A stretch of DNA of 29,604 nucleotides from IMG/VR virus record IMGVR_UViG_3300020204_000265, positions 1 to 29,604 of that record; one strand, given 5' to 3'. The position numbers were made by a program, and so were the translations under genes. Every line of letters starts with the position of its first letter. The stretch's first letter is position 1. This DNA is from a virus. The notes below the pieces were generated by a model. That model made no database searches, had not been told where the DNA came from, and was given only the letters and a program-made list of their open reading frames with translations. Below are positions 15,148-24,005 of the stretch, piece after piece.

Positions 15148-15717
15148 ATGGCATTATTTAGTAAATTAGCAGATAGCACACTTAGCTTAAAAGGACAACC
15201 AGGTCCTAACTTTGAAAATGAAGGACAAAAAGTATCTTCAAATATTCAAGCTTTAACTAAAAATAATCAATTAGTATCATCTCAAGATTTAAAATCTGGA
15301 AGGATATATGGATCTTCTCCTAATAGAACTAGAATTGCTCCATCTACTTTAGATTTGAGTGGTATCACACCTAAACAATATATTAATATTTTAGGATCAT
15401 CTAATAATGCTAATACCTCTCAATTTAACTCATCAACAAGTACTGGGCTCACACTTGAAAAAAGATTAGATTTTAGCCAATTAGGTTTACAAGGTAAAAT
15501 CCAACCATCATTTGAAAATGTAGGACAAATGACTACATCTGATATTCAAGCTAAAACTCAAAATAGTATATTAAACTCATCTCAAGATTTACTAACTGGT
15601 AGAAAATATGGTAAAGGTAGATTTACAACTTTTGTACCACCATCAAGATTAGATGCTAGTGGACTACCTGTTGGTAATGTTTATAAAAATAAAGGACCTA
15701 AAGAAGGAAGATACTAA
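15148..15717 (+). CDS. Virion-associated protein with an internal duplication, unrecognised
   Basis: This is a 189-residue protein made of two copies of one module, at about residues 12-70 and 112-173. The shared pattern is P-x-FEN-x-GQ, then IQA-x-T-x-N, then SSQDL, GR-x-YG and a closing PS-x-LD-x-SG. No enzyme motif, membrane segment or Cys. The stop overlaps the next start by one base (TAATG), so it is coupled to the 642-residue baseplate-like protein. A structural role in the baseplate or at the tube tip is inferred from position only. Confidence 0.6.
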   Translation: MALFSKLADSTLSLKGQPGPNFENEGQKVSSNIQALTKNNQLVSSQDLKSGRIYGSSPNRTRIAPSTLDLSGITPKQYINILGSSNNANTSQFNSSTSTGLTLEKRLDFSQLGLQGKIQPSFENVGQMTTSDIQAKTQNSILNSSQDLLTGRKYGKGRFTTFVPPSRLDASGLPVGNVYKNKGPKEGRY

Positions 15718-17645
15718 TGCCATTTATAACATTAGATAATAGTTTTAGCAACCTAGCTCAGTATTATAATAGGCCATTTGCTAATAAACCTGAAATACCT
15801 AAAGATTCAAATCAATTTAAATCATTTGATGATGGTCTTATTAGAGGTGGTGTTTTAAATGTTGGGTTAGCATCAATTAAAGATACAGCTCGTATAGGTA
15901 ATTTTTTAAAATCACCTAAAGGACTTATATGGGTAGCTAAACAAGTTGGTTTACAACGCTCAAATCCTAAATTAGAAACACCTGAAAAATTTATAACATT
16001 AAGTAATAATAATACTAGATTATATAATTTAGGTATAAACACATTAGCTCAAGTTCCTTTAAATGCTTTAGGTGGTCATATTATTAGACATGGTATTTTA
16101 CCTGTTAGTGGTGGAGGTTATTTAAATAATGATTCAAATAATGTTAAAGGATATAGTTATGAAAAAGTAGTTAAAGCAAAAAATTTATCAAGTAAAGTCA
16201 CAACAAGTTCTATAACAAAAACTAACGATACTCTTTCAAAAGCAACTAACACAGCTTTCTCTCCTTCTCCAATTGGTATAAATAATAGAAATACTGGAAA
16301 TTTTATCCCATCAAAAGAATCAGGTGAGGTTCTTCAATTTAGTAGTCCTCAAGACGCGGCCGCTGGTAGCGTGTCTAAACTAGCCCAACAGCAAACTCTA
16401 GATACTGTTATTATAACTACTTCTTCAAAACCAGCTCAACTAACATATCAAAATTTACCTAATAGATTATTACAACATTTAACTAATATTCAAACTGAAG
16501 ATAAAAAAATTAAATCATTAATAACTACTCCTATTAAATTATTATCACATAGTGGAGGACCTGATAGTATTTATGGTATAGGTAAAACTATAATTAGTAC
16601 AAACCCAGAACAACGAACAAATGTCTCTAATTCATCAAATGATCCTAAAAATGAAGTATTAAACAATTTTAAAGTAAAACCATACTCTGAATTAGATAAT
16701 TTATCTCAAGTACGTAGTTCAACAATTCAAAGACAAAAACAAACATATATTGCTCCTTTTGATCAAGAAAATGTTGAAGATAGAATTGGTGTTTCTAAAG
16801 TAGGACAGAATAATATTAATAGAAGTGTAGATGCTATAAATTCTATTAGTATCATGGATGGATCTACTTTTTATAAATATAGTAAATCAGCAACTAATAA
16901 AAACTATGGTAATGAATTATATAGTGATATTAACCAATTTGGTAATAGTTCACTTTTTACATATAGTGGAGACACTACAGGAGTAAAAGCAGGAAATTTT
17001 GGTAGAGATATAATTAAATTTAGAATTGAGTTTATAAATAATGAAAAAATAAATGAAACTGAAATTTTAGCTTTTAGAGCTTATATTGATGATTTTAATG
17101 ATGGTATGACAGCTAAATGGAATACCTATAACTATATGGGTCGTGGTGAAGATTTTTATGTGTATAATGGATTCACAAGAGAAATAAGTGTATCATTTAC
17201 TATGTATGCTCACTCACCTAAAGAAATGAAACCATTGTATCAAAAATTAAATTATTTAATGTCAACATTTGCTCCTGATTATAGTTCAAAACTAAAAATG
17301 AGAGGTAATATAGCTAAGTTAACAGTAGGTGATTATTTATATCAACAGCCTGGTATATTCACTGATATTAAACTATCAGGAATATTAGATACACATTGGG
17401 AAATAGCATTAAATGATCCAGAAAAGGGATCTGATATGTTCCAATATGAAGTACCTAAACATATTAAAGTATCTTTAACATTTAAACCTATACATAATTT
17501 CTTACCACGTAGAGCTTATAGAGATACTTTAGCTAATACACCATTTATTACACCAAATGATAAAGATAATAAATATCTTTCTGGTAATGAAAAAGTAGTT
17601 TCACCAAAAACTTTAGAAATTGAAAGTGGTGAAAAAATAGCTTAA
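15717..17645 (+). CDS. Baseplate / tail-tube initiator-like protein
   Basis: This is a 642-residue protein. The N-terminal part (about 1-140) has FDDGLIRGGVLN and QVGLQRSNPKLE blocks that I associate with phage structural proteins of Bacteroidota-type myoviruses. The middle (140-370) is Ser/Thr/Asn-rich and low in complexity. The C-terminal part (about 380-600) is a compact domain with YNYMGRGEDFYVYNGFTR, VSFTMYAHSPKEMKPLYQ and THWEIALNDPEKGSD, a layout like the tube-fold domain of tube-initiator proteins such as T4 gp48/gp54. That assignment is by pattern and position, not by clear identity. It is translationally coupled to the upstream duplicated-domain protein. Confidence 0.55.
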   Translation: MPFITLDNSFSNLAQYYNRPFANKPEIPKDSNQFKSFDDGLIRGGVLNVGLASIKDTARIGNFLKSPKGLIWVAKQVGLQRSNPKLETPEKFITLSNNNTRLYNLGINTLAQVPLNALGGHIIRHGILPVSGGGYLNNDSNNVKGYSYEKVVKAKNLSSKVTTSSITKTNDTLSKATNTAFSPSPIGINNRNTGNFIPSKESGEVLQFSSPQDAAAGSVSKLAQQQTLDTVIITTSSKPAQLTYQNLPNRLLQHLTNIQTEDKKIKSLITTPIKLLSHSGGPDSIYGIGKTIISTNPEQRTNVSNSSNDPKNEVLNNFKVKPYSELDNLSQVRSSTIQRQKQTYIAPFDQENVEDRIGVSKVGQNNINRSVDAINSISIMDGSTFYKYSKSATNKNYGNELYSDINQFGNSSLFTYSGDTTGVKAGNFGRDIIKFRIEFINNEKINETEILAFRAYIDDFNDGMTAKWNTYNYMGRGEDFYVYNGFTREISVSFTMYAHSPKEMKPLYQKLNYLMSTFAPDYSSKLKMRGNIAKLTVGDYLYQQPGIFTDIKLSGILDTHWEIALNDPEKGSDMFQYEVPKHIKVSLTFKPIHNFLPRRAYRDTLANTPFITPNDKDNKYLSGNEKVVSPKTLEIESGEKIA

Positions 17646-17691
17646 CTACTTCAAAATATTACTGTTTAATAATAAAAAATATTAAAACTCA

Positions 17692-17699
17692 ATATTTAT
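17692..17699 (+). promoter_or_regulatory. ATATTTAT motif upstream of the gp53-like gene
   Basis: It is only 4 bases before the ATG. If it is a -10-like element, transcripts would be leaderless or the true start lies downstream. Confidence 0.3.
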
Positions 17700-17703
17700 T
17701 ATC

Positions 17704-18021
17704 ATGAATAGGTATGATGATAATAATATTATTGAGACTACTCCAACAGTACAATATCCTAAAGTAACTAGATATCGTTCATCAACTCGATATCCTGATA
17801 TTCCATTATCTGAATTTGATTTATATATTTTAACTATTCGTGGGGATAGATTAGATAATTTAGCTAATCAATTTTATGGTGACCCAACATTATGGTGGGT
17901 TCTATCTGTGGCTAATCCTGATTTACCTAATGATTCATTGTATCCAACTCTTGGATATCAATTAAGAATACCATCAAATTTAGAACAAATTTTATTTGAT
18001 TATCAACAATTAAATAGTTAA
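17704..18021 (+). CDS. gp53: LysM-containing baseplate wedge protein (gp53-like)
   Basis: This is a 105-residue protein. Residues about 44-92 form a LysM-type domain: YILTIRGDRLDNLANQFYGDP (split as YILTIRGDRLDNLA and NQFYGDPTLWW), then IANPDL-like VANPDLPND and the closing YQLRIPS. T4 gp53 is longer (about 196) but is known to contain a LysM-like fold and to lock baseplate wedges together around the hub. Here only the core and a short N-terminal arm remain. It lies between the putative tube initiator and the giant hub-like gene and is separated from the latter by 8 bases. Confidence 0.7.
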   Translation: MNRYDDNNIIETTPTVQYPKVTRYRSSTRYPDIPLSEFDLYILTIRGDRLDNLANQFYGDPTLWWVLSVANPDLPNDSLYPTLGYQLRIPSNLEQILFDYQQLNS

Positions 18022-18029
18022 AAAGTGTT

Positions 18030-21000
18030 ATGTCAATATTTAAAAGTACTCTTAGTCCAACTACAGCTGCTCAATTAAAAGCTCGTGAGCAAGTAGTGGT
18101 AAACAAAACTAGAGATGATTTGTTTTTACGTTTCACCTCTGGCAAAAACTCTTGGGTGAGAATGACCTCATTAGTTAACTCTAATTTTAATTGTAAGAGA
18201 GTTAAAGATAAAGATGGTAAGGTTATTTTAGATAATGATAAAAAACCAAAACAAATTTGTGCTTACTATGGTGACCAACTATCTAGAAAATATGTTTTAG
18301 AGGGTGGTACTTTATATCAATCAAATGAAAATAGTTTTCTTTTAAGAAGAGGTATAGCTCAACAGGGTGGTGTTTATGGAAGTGATTTAGATAGAGTATC
18401 ATCAAGTGATAAAGCTAAATCTAGTAGAGATCTTGGTTTAAGACCAATGCCTGGTATTACTAATGTTAGTATTGCTAATAAAAGTGCTTATGGTTCATTA
18501 AGAGAAGCTACTATTGAGTATCTTATTTGGGACAGACATCAATTAGAAGAAATGGAGGTTTTATTTATGAGACCTGGCTATTCTGTATTTTTAGAATGGG
18601 GATGGTCTCAGTATTTAGATCATGATATTGCTTCTAATATTAATACTGTTCCTGATAATATTACTATTAAAAATTTTGATGCTCTCACTATAAATCCTTT
18701 TGCTAATAATCAAACTGAAGATGACTACTATAAAAGTATAGATTCAACAATAGAAAAAACAAAAGGTAATTATGATGCTATGATTGGTTTAATTAAAAAC
18801 TTTTCATGGCAATTAACAAATGAAGGTGGTTATAGATGTACAACTGTTTTAATATCTAGAGGTGAAGTTTTAGAGACACTAAAAGCTAGTAGTAATCCAA
18901 ATATTATAATTGATAGTTTTTCATCTCCTTCTCAAATAAATCCAGGAATAGGTAATAATGAACCTGCTCTTGTTTTAAGTTTATTTGAAAAAATATTTTT
19001 AACTATTAAAGGTGGGATTAATTTAAGTGAAGTAGCAAAAGAGGATGGTGAAATTTATCAACAACTAACACCACCTCCTCCAACTGGCTCATCAGATTCT
19101 TCAGACTCATCTAATCCTCCTCAACAACAATTAACTCAAGAGCAAATAATATCTTTAAAAAAATCTATTGACACAACATCAAAGGAAATTAAAAAAGGAT
19201 ATGATATAATTATAGAAGGATTAACAGATCCTAATATTAAATATAAATGGGACTATAAATCAGGTATAATAGAATCATCTCTTACTTTTCCAAGTGAGTA
19301 TGAAAACCTGTTAGGATTAGTAAAAGTAACTGAAGCTTCAACTGAAGGTACTGGTATTGAATATATATCATTTATTAATTTTATAGCTATTCTTAATAGA
19401 TTTTTCATTCCTAGAGATAAAAACCATAAACCAATACTTCAAATAATACTTCCAGTTGAAACTCCTTGTTTAATGAGTGAGGATAGTGTTAGTATAGATC
19501 CATTAACATGTTTGATATGTAACAAATCAGCTACTTTTATCACAGATACAGAAAACGTAACTGATTCTGATAATATAGGATTTAATCCTACTTTAATTGG
19601 TAGTCTTGGATATAATATAGATAAAGCACATTATACTTATAATGGATTATACAAACTACCAAATTTTAATGGTAATGAAGATAATGAAAAAAATAAAAAT
19701 ATAGGTTTAATAGGTAATATATATATTTCTATAAGTAAAATTATATCTATTTACAGAGGATTAATGAGTGAAAATGGAGTTGATATAACTGAACTTTTAA
19801 CAACATTACTAAGTGATATATCCTTTGCTTTAGGTGGTATTAATGACTTTAAATTATATACTGATAGAAACATAGTTCAAATTATTGATGCTAAATACTT
19901 AGAAGAAGGAGAAACAATAAAAGACAAATACCAGTTTACTTTATTTGGTTTAGATAGCATATGTAGAAATATTCAGTTAAATTCTCGTGTATTTGCTGAA
20001 CAATCAACCATGATTAGTGTAGCAGCTGGTTCTAGTGAAAATTTTAATAACTTAGGTGATATTTATTCTTCAACTCAACAATACTTTAATAGGGGATTAA
20101 GTGATAGAATTATAAAAGATTTAGATATTAAAAATGAAGTCCCAGGTTTATCACCATTAAAAGATAAAGATGGTAATCCTGTTAATCTATATTACTATCA
20201 TATATACCAAAATTTAGCTTCATTAAGTAATTATTTAAATAGAAAAGTATTAGGTCTATATTCAAAAAAATATATTATTGATAATAATCAGTATATATCT
20301 GATATGACAGGAAACGGACTTAGAGAAACTCAAATACCACAAGAAGAAGAAGTTGCAAATGCTAGTAGTTTATTGAAAAGTTTTCATTATCAACTTAATG
20401 GTGGAGATATTGATTATAAATCATTAATTCCTTTTGAACTTGAAATAACAATAGATGGTATGGGTGGATTTATTGTTGGACAAATATTTACTATTAACAA
20501 AAGATTCCCCTCTATTATACCAAAATCATATTTTAATAATAATTTAGGATTTATTATTCTTGGTATATCACATTCACTTCAAAATAATGATTGGACAACA
20601 ACATTAAGAACTCAAATCTGCATATTAGATAATCCTGATGATAAAAAATCTGACCATTATCCTCTACCTGTTGATAAAACTAAATTAAAAAGTATAATTA
20701 AACAAGTTCGTAAATCAGTTATAACAACATCTTATCTAATATCAGCTATGGCTGATTATATGGTTTATCTAACATTAAAACTAACAGTAGCTGATAATCC
20801 AGTTACTCCTGAATATAGATATCCAGCAGCTAAACAGCCTTTTTTAGCAGGAAACACTTTTGTTGATAATCCTAAAACAAATTATAAATATCAATTTGAC
20901 TATTTAGACTGGGACAAAGGTGGAGGGGTTAATAAACAAGCTTTAGTTTATGGAATTTTATCTGGCATAGCATACAATCCACAATTAACTAAAGATTATT

Positions 21001-21557
21001 CAAATAATCTTTGGGGTGGTGTGAAAAATTTTAGCGCAACTCAAGAAAATAAGAATAATTATTTATATATGTGGTGGAATGACAATAAAGATAAAGGTTA
21101 TACATCATTTCCTTCTGGATCATTTAAAGAATTACTTACTACACCAACTATTGATGGAGCTAGTACTATTGATTTTAGTCCATTAGTAAATACTTTTAAA
21201 CAATATCTATTCCCAAATTATCAAAATTATGACACAGACAAATCTAGATTTACAGATAATCTTAATAATCAACTAAAAGAATCTATATTCTTTTATAAAA
21301 TTTTAGGTAATGATCCTAAAAAAACATTAGAATCTGAATTTACAGCTAATTATAATTTTGGAGGTGATAGCGACACTGACTCTGCTGTTAATTTAAATGC
21401 TTTATTTAATACTTATTATATTAATGTTTATCAAGCTATTAGTAATGGAGATGAATTAGGACAACTTATACGCCCTGATAATATAATTTCATCAGAAACA
21501 GATCTTAAAGCAACATCACAATCTAAAGGACGTTATACACTTTATAGAGCAAAGTAA
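18030..21557 (+). CDS. Giant baseplate hub-like protein
   Basis: This is a 1175-residue protein with no single full-length family that I recognise. Residues about 799-855 read IPFELEITIDGMGG, VGQIFTINKRFP, FIILGISHSLQNNDWTTTLRTQ. This is the C-terminal barrel pattern of contractile-tail hub proteins (gp27/gpD type), which connects the tube to the spike. A Pro/Ser/Gln-rich linker lies near residues 345-370. The N-terminal 340 residues (AREQVVVNKTRDDLFLRF, EMEVLFMRPGYSVFLEWGW) look like an additional baseplate domain. About 300 residues after the hub motif have no recognised relation and may carry the spike adaptor or a peptidoglycan-contact function. No lysozyme catalytic motif is seen. Confidence 0.6.
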   Translation: MSIFKSTLSPTTAAQLKAREQVVVNKTRDDLFLRFTSGKNSWVRMTSLVNSNFNCKRVKDKDGKVILDNDKKPKQICAYYGDQLSRKYVLEGGTLYQSNENSFLLRRGIAQQGGVYGSDLDRVSSSDKAKSSRDLGLRPMPGITNVSIANKSAYGSLREATIEYLIWDRHQLEEMEVLFMRPGYSVFLEWGWSQYLDHDIASNINTVPDNITIKNFDALTINPFANNQTEDDYYKSIDSTIEKTKGNYDAMIGLIKNFSWQLTNEGGYRCTTVLISRGEVLETLKASSNPNIIIDSFSSPSQINPGIGNNEPALVLSLFEKIFLTIKGGINLSEVAKEDGEIYQQLTPPPPTGSSDSSDSSNPPQQQLTQEQIISLKKSIDTTSKEIKKGYDIIIEGLTDPNIKYKWDYKSGIIESSLTFPSEYENLLGLVKVTEASTEGTGIEYISFINFIAILNRFFIPRDKNHKPILQIILPVETPCLMSEDSVSIDPLTCLICNKSATFITDTENVTDSDNIGFNPTLIGSLGYNIDKAHYTYNGLYKLPNFNGNEDNEKNKNIGLIGNIYISISKIISIYRGLMSENGVDITELLTTLLSDISFALGGINDFKLYTDRNIVQIIDAKYLEEGETIKDKYQFTLFGLDSICRNIQLNSRVFAEQSTMISVAAGSSENFNNLGDIYSSTQQYFNRGLSDRIIKDLDIKNEVPGLSPLKDKDGNPVNLYYYHIYQNLASLSNYLNRKVLGLYSKKYIIDNNQYISDMTGNGLRETQIPQEEEVANASSLLKSFHYQLNGGDIDYKSLIPFELEITIDGMGGFIVGQIFTINKRFPSIIPKSYFNNNLGFIILGISHSLQNNDWTTTLRTQICILDNPDDKKSDHYPLPVDKTKLKSIIKQVRKSVITTSYLISAMADYMVYLTLKLTVADNPVTPEYRYPAAKQPFLAGNTFVDNPKTNYKYQFDYLDWDKGGGVNKQALVYGILSGIAYNPQLTKDYSNNLWGGVKNFSATQENKNNYLYMWWNDNKDKGYTSFPSGSFKELLTTPTIDGASTIDFSPLVNTFKQYLFPNYQNYDTDKSRFTDNLNNQLKESIFFYKILGNDPKKTLESEFTANYNFGGDSDTDSAVNLNALFNTYYINVYQAISNGDELGQLIRPDNIISSETDLKATSQSKGRYTLYRAK

Positions 21558-21565
21558 TTAAAAAT

Positions 21566-22204
21566 ATGTACATACCTTTATCAAATATTGTTGAAACTGG
21601 ATATACTCAAGGATATAGATTCACTAATAAAATAGGTGAAAACTATATAGGATTTTATTTTAAAGATAATAAAGGTAAATTTTATTCTGGAAAAAGTTAC
21701 ACATCTAATACTATACAATTAATAGATACAATTCCTCCTATTTCTCTTGATTTAAATTCATTAACAAAAAATACTACTTTTAATTTACGTTATACTAAAA
21801 TATATGATGGTAATTTAGATACACCATTATTAAAAACAGAATATATTGAACCTAGTGAGGATGATTATATTAATGGGGTATTTATTCGTTGTATAGCCCA
21901 ATTAATACCTAGTATATACCCAGAAAAAAATATAGTTGAAATTACCACATCTACTTTTTATCAAATAAAAGATAATCCTAATATAATTAAATCATATAGA
22001 TTAGCTACATTTGGTTGGAAATTAAATGGACCTATAGATGATGTTTATAAAAATAATATTAGAGTTAGAGATGGTGCTGTTAGTACTAATTTAAGATCAT
22101 TAGCTGATGTTGAGAAAAAAATAAAAGGTATTTCTTTATATTTAGATAATCCTTTACAGTTTGTTAATGTTGCTATAAGAGACGATAATAGATTTAATTC
22201 ATAA
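21566..22204 (+). CDS. Unrecognised protein at the end of the baseplate cluster
   Basis: This is a 212-residue protein, mainly beta in pattern, with no Cys-pair, membrane or enzyme motif (single C at about residue 109). It begins MYIPLSNIVETGYTQGYRF and contains a KFYSGKSYTSNTIQLID block. It starts 8 bases after the hub-like gene and ends the virion gene group before the replication genes, so a baseplate or tail-tip role is likely by position. Low confidence in function, high confidence that it is a real gene because length, codon use and spacing match its neighbours. Confidence 0.6.
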   Translation: MYIPLSNIVETGYTQGYRFTNKIGENYIGFYFKDNKGKFYSGKSYTSNTIQLIDTIPPISLDLNSLTKNTTFNLRYTKIYDGNLDTPLLKTEYIEPSEDDYINGVFIRCIAQLIPSIYPEKNIVEITTSTFYQIKDNPNIIKSYRLATFGWKLNGPIDDVYKNNIRVRDGAVSTNLRSLADVEKKIKGISLYLDNPLQFVNVAIRDDNRFNS

Positions 22205-22258
22205 AACAGTTTGCCTACCTAAAATTTCTACTATATATTTAACCTAATAATAAAGGTT

Positions 22259-23524
22259 ATGTATTACATAGTAGAGACTAAAGAACAACTAAAATATCTA
22301 TTTGACAAATCAGAAATAGCCACTTGTTTTGTTAATATCATCACAACAAATGATAATCGCCATCCATCATTAACTAAACCATGTTTAGTATATTATAATG
22401 ATGGAGAAAAAGGTTATATATTACCTATAAACCATAGTGAAGCATTTAAATTAGATTGGGAAACAGTTAAACAATTTATATGTAGTTTTCAAACTGTATG
22501 TGTTTTAGATAAAAAATTTCATTTATATTTTCTACCAGGTGATAATTTAGTTGACTTAAATTTTGACGTATATGTTGATGAGTCAGAATTTGACACTAAA
22601 GTACATATTAATTTTAATTGTGAAAAATATTATATAAATGAGCTAAATTCAATTATACCTATCTCAAAACATTATGAAAAATGGGAAAATATATATTATC
22701 GATTAACAGATAAAGGTTTATTATCAAAATGGTGTGGTACAAATAAATTTTTAAATGATATATACACTAATGTGTTTTATCAAATAGAAAAAAATGGTAT
22801 AGGTATTGATCCACATAAGTTTAATAAACATTTTGAAACTACTTGGAAAGATAATTCAATTTACGGGAATACAGTTTTTACACAATATAATTTATACAAT
22901 ACAACTACTCGCCCGTCAAACGCATTTAATGGCGTTAATTTCGCCGCTTTACCTAAGGACAGCGCACGTGAGTCATTTGAACCAAATAATTATATATTTG
23001 TTGAATTTGATTATAGTGCTTACCATCCACGCATCATCGCTAAAATGATTGATTATAAATTTGAAGGTGAACCATATGATGAAATACCTAAAGAAATTAT
23101 GTTTCAAAACTTATATGGTGGTATTAGGGATGAATACGCGTGGTTTCCATTTTTTGCAGTTTTAAAAGAATGGTTAGATAATAAATGGAAAGAATTTAAA
23201 TCAACCCAACTTAACAGTCTAATGTTACCTTCAGGTATAGCTATACCTCAAACAAAAATAGAAAACCCAACACCAAACAAAATATTAAGCTATCTAATCC
23301 AGTCTTATGAAACATATTATAATACACTAACATTACAGCGTGTATTAAAAATGTTATATGGTAGAAAAACTAAAATAGTATTATACACATATGACTCAAT
23401 ACTGCTGGATGTAGCTAAAGAAGATATTAAATTATTATCAAAAATTAAACAAGAACTTGAAGCTGATGGATTCCCAACACGTATGAGTATTGGTGAGAAT
23501 TATGGTGCTTTAATAAAAAAATAA
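22259..23524 (+). CDS. Compact family-A DNA polymerase with degenerate exonuclease region
   Basis: This is a 421-residue protein, shorter than a Klenow fragment (about 600). Palm motifs of Pol I-type enzymes are visible in order: NTTTRPSN (214-221, compare TGRLSS), motif A VEFDYSAYHPR with D251, an O-helix-like KEIMFQNLYGG (278-288, with K278 and Y286), and motif C YTYDSILLD with D379. Residues 171-190 include VFYQIEKNGIGID, matching the conserved pre-palm helix of Pol I. Residues 1-130 look like the remains of the DEDD 3'-5' exonuclease (CLVYYNDGEKGYILPI), but no DxE pair is seen, so proofreading is probably lost. It opens the replication cluster. T4 itself uses a family-B polymerase, so this is a substitution or an additional polymerase. 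Confidence 0.8.
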   Translation: MYYIVETKEQLKYLFDKSEIATCFVNIITTNDNRHPSLTKPCLVYYNDGEKGYILPINHSEAFKLDWETVKQFICSFQTVCVLDKKFHLYFLPGDNLVDLNFDVYVDESEFDTKVHINFNCEKYYINELNSIIPISKHYEKWENIYYRLTDKGLLSKWCGTNKFLNDIYTNVFYQIEKNGIGIDPHKFNKHFETTWKDNSIYGNTVFTQYNLYNTTTRPSNAFNGVNFAALPKDSARESFEPNNYIFVEFDYSAYHPRIIAKMIDYKFEGEPYDEIPKEIMFQNLYGGIRDEYAWFPFFAVLKEWLDNKWKEFKSTQLNSLMLPSGIAIPQTKIENPTPNKILSYLIQSYETYYNTLTLQRVLKMLYGRKTKIVLYTYDSILLDVAKEDIKLLSKIKQELEADGFPTRMSIGENYGALIKK

Positions 23525-23525
23525 C

Positions 23526-23533
23526 ATATTTAT
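23526..23533 (+). promoter_or_regulatory. ATATTTAT motif overlapping a start codon
   Basis: Its last two bases are the first two of the ATG at 23532. This is an argument against a simple promoter at this copy. Confidence 0.25.
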
Positions 23534-23951
23534 GACATGGAATTTAACAATAGAGGAATTGGCTAATAAGTTATTTGCAACCTTTTCAAAGAAGGAAGAC
23601 ATAGAAAAAACAATTGAGGTTATCACAACCCGCTATTCTATCTTATTCAATAAAATTTTTATTTTAGAGTCTAAGGATAGTGATGAATTTATCTGTACAT
23701 ATAATATTGATCCAGGTAATTTAAGTACAACCACTGTATTACCTAATACTATATTATTACACCGTAAGAAAGAATCAAACACATTATATACTATTAATGC
23801 TTTGAACACTTTAATTAAAACATTGAATAATGGTTATGCTGATCCTAATTATAAAGTTGAATGGACTGATTATAAGAACACTATCTTATTAACTAATGGT
23901 CCTGATCTTCGTAAATTGGAAACAACCATTTATAAGATTATTAATCTCTAA
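23532..23951 (+). CDS. Unrecognised small protein between polymerase and gp32
   Basis: This is a 139-residue protein, alpha/beta in pattern, starting 7 bases after the polymerase stop. Its ATG overlaps an ATATTTAT motif. It begins MTWNLTIEELANKLFATFS and ends KLETTIYKIINL. No catalytic motif is seen. In T4 the gp32 neighbourhood holds gp59 (helicase loader), gp33 and dsbA, but I see no match to any of them. A replication-accessory role is inference from position. A weak hairpin overlaps its stop. Confidence 0.55.
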   Translation: MTWNLTIEELANKLFATFSKKEDIEKTIEVITTRYSILFNKIFILESKDSDEFICTYNIDPGNLSTTTVLPNTILLHRKKESNTLYTINALNTLIKTLNNGYADPNYKVEWTDYKNTILLTNGPDLRKLETTIYKIINL

Positions 23952-23973
23952 GTTTGGCCTTTGGCTTAACTTA
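23949..23973 (+). terminator. Weak hairpin after the small gene before gp32
   Basis: TAAGTT and GCC pair with GGC and AACTTA, separated by a 2x2 internal loop, around a TTT loop. The next bases are T-rich (TCTTATATTTAATT). It may be an attenuator for gp32 expression; the evidence is modest. Confidence 0.35.
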
Positions 23974-24005
23974 TCTTATATTTAATTCTAAAATAATAAA
24001 CAGTT

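Noticed and set aside
16356-16363. GCGGCCGC (NotI) site as a sign of an engineered junction
   Set aside because: It is in frame within a continuous gene with matching flanks; one such site can occur by chance.
22806-23048. Second + strand frame inside the polymerase gene
   Set aside because: Ile/Leu-rich shadow of AT-rich codons; the polymerase frame holds the catalytic motifs.
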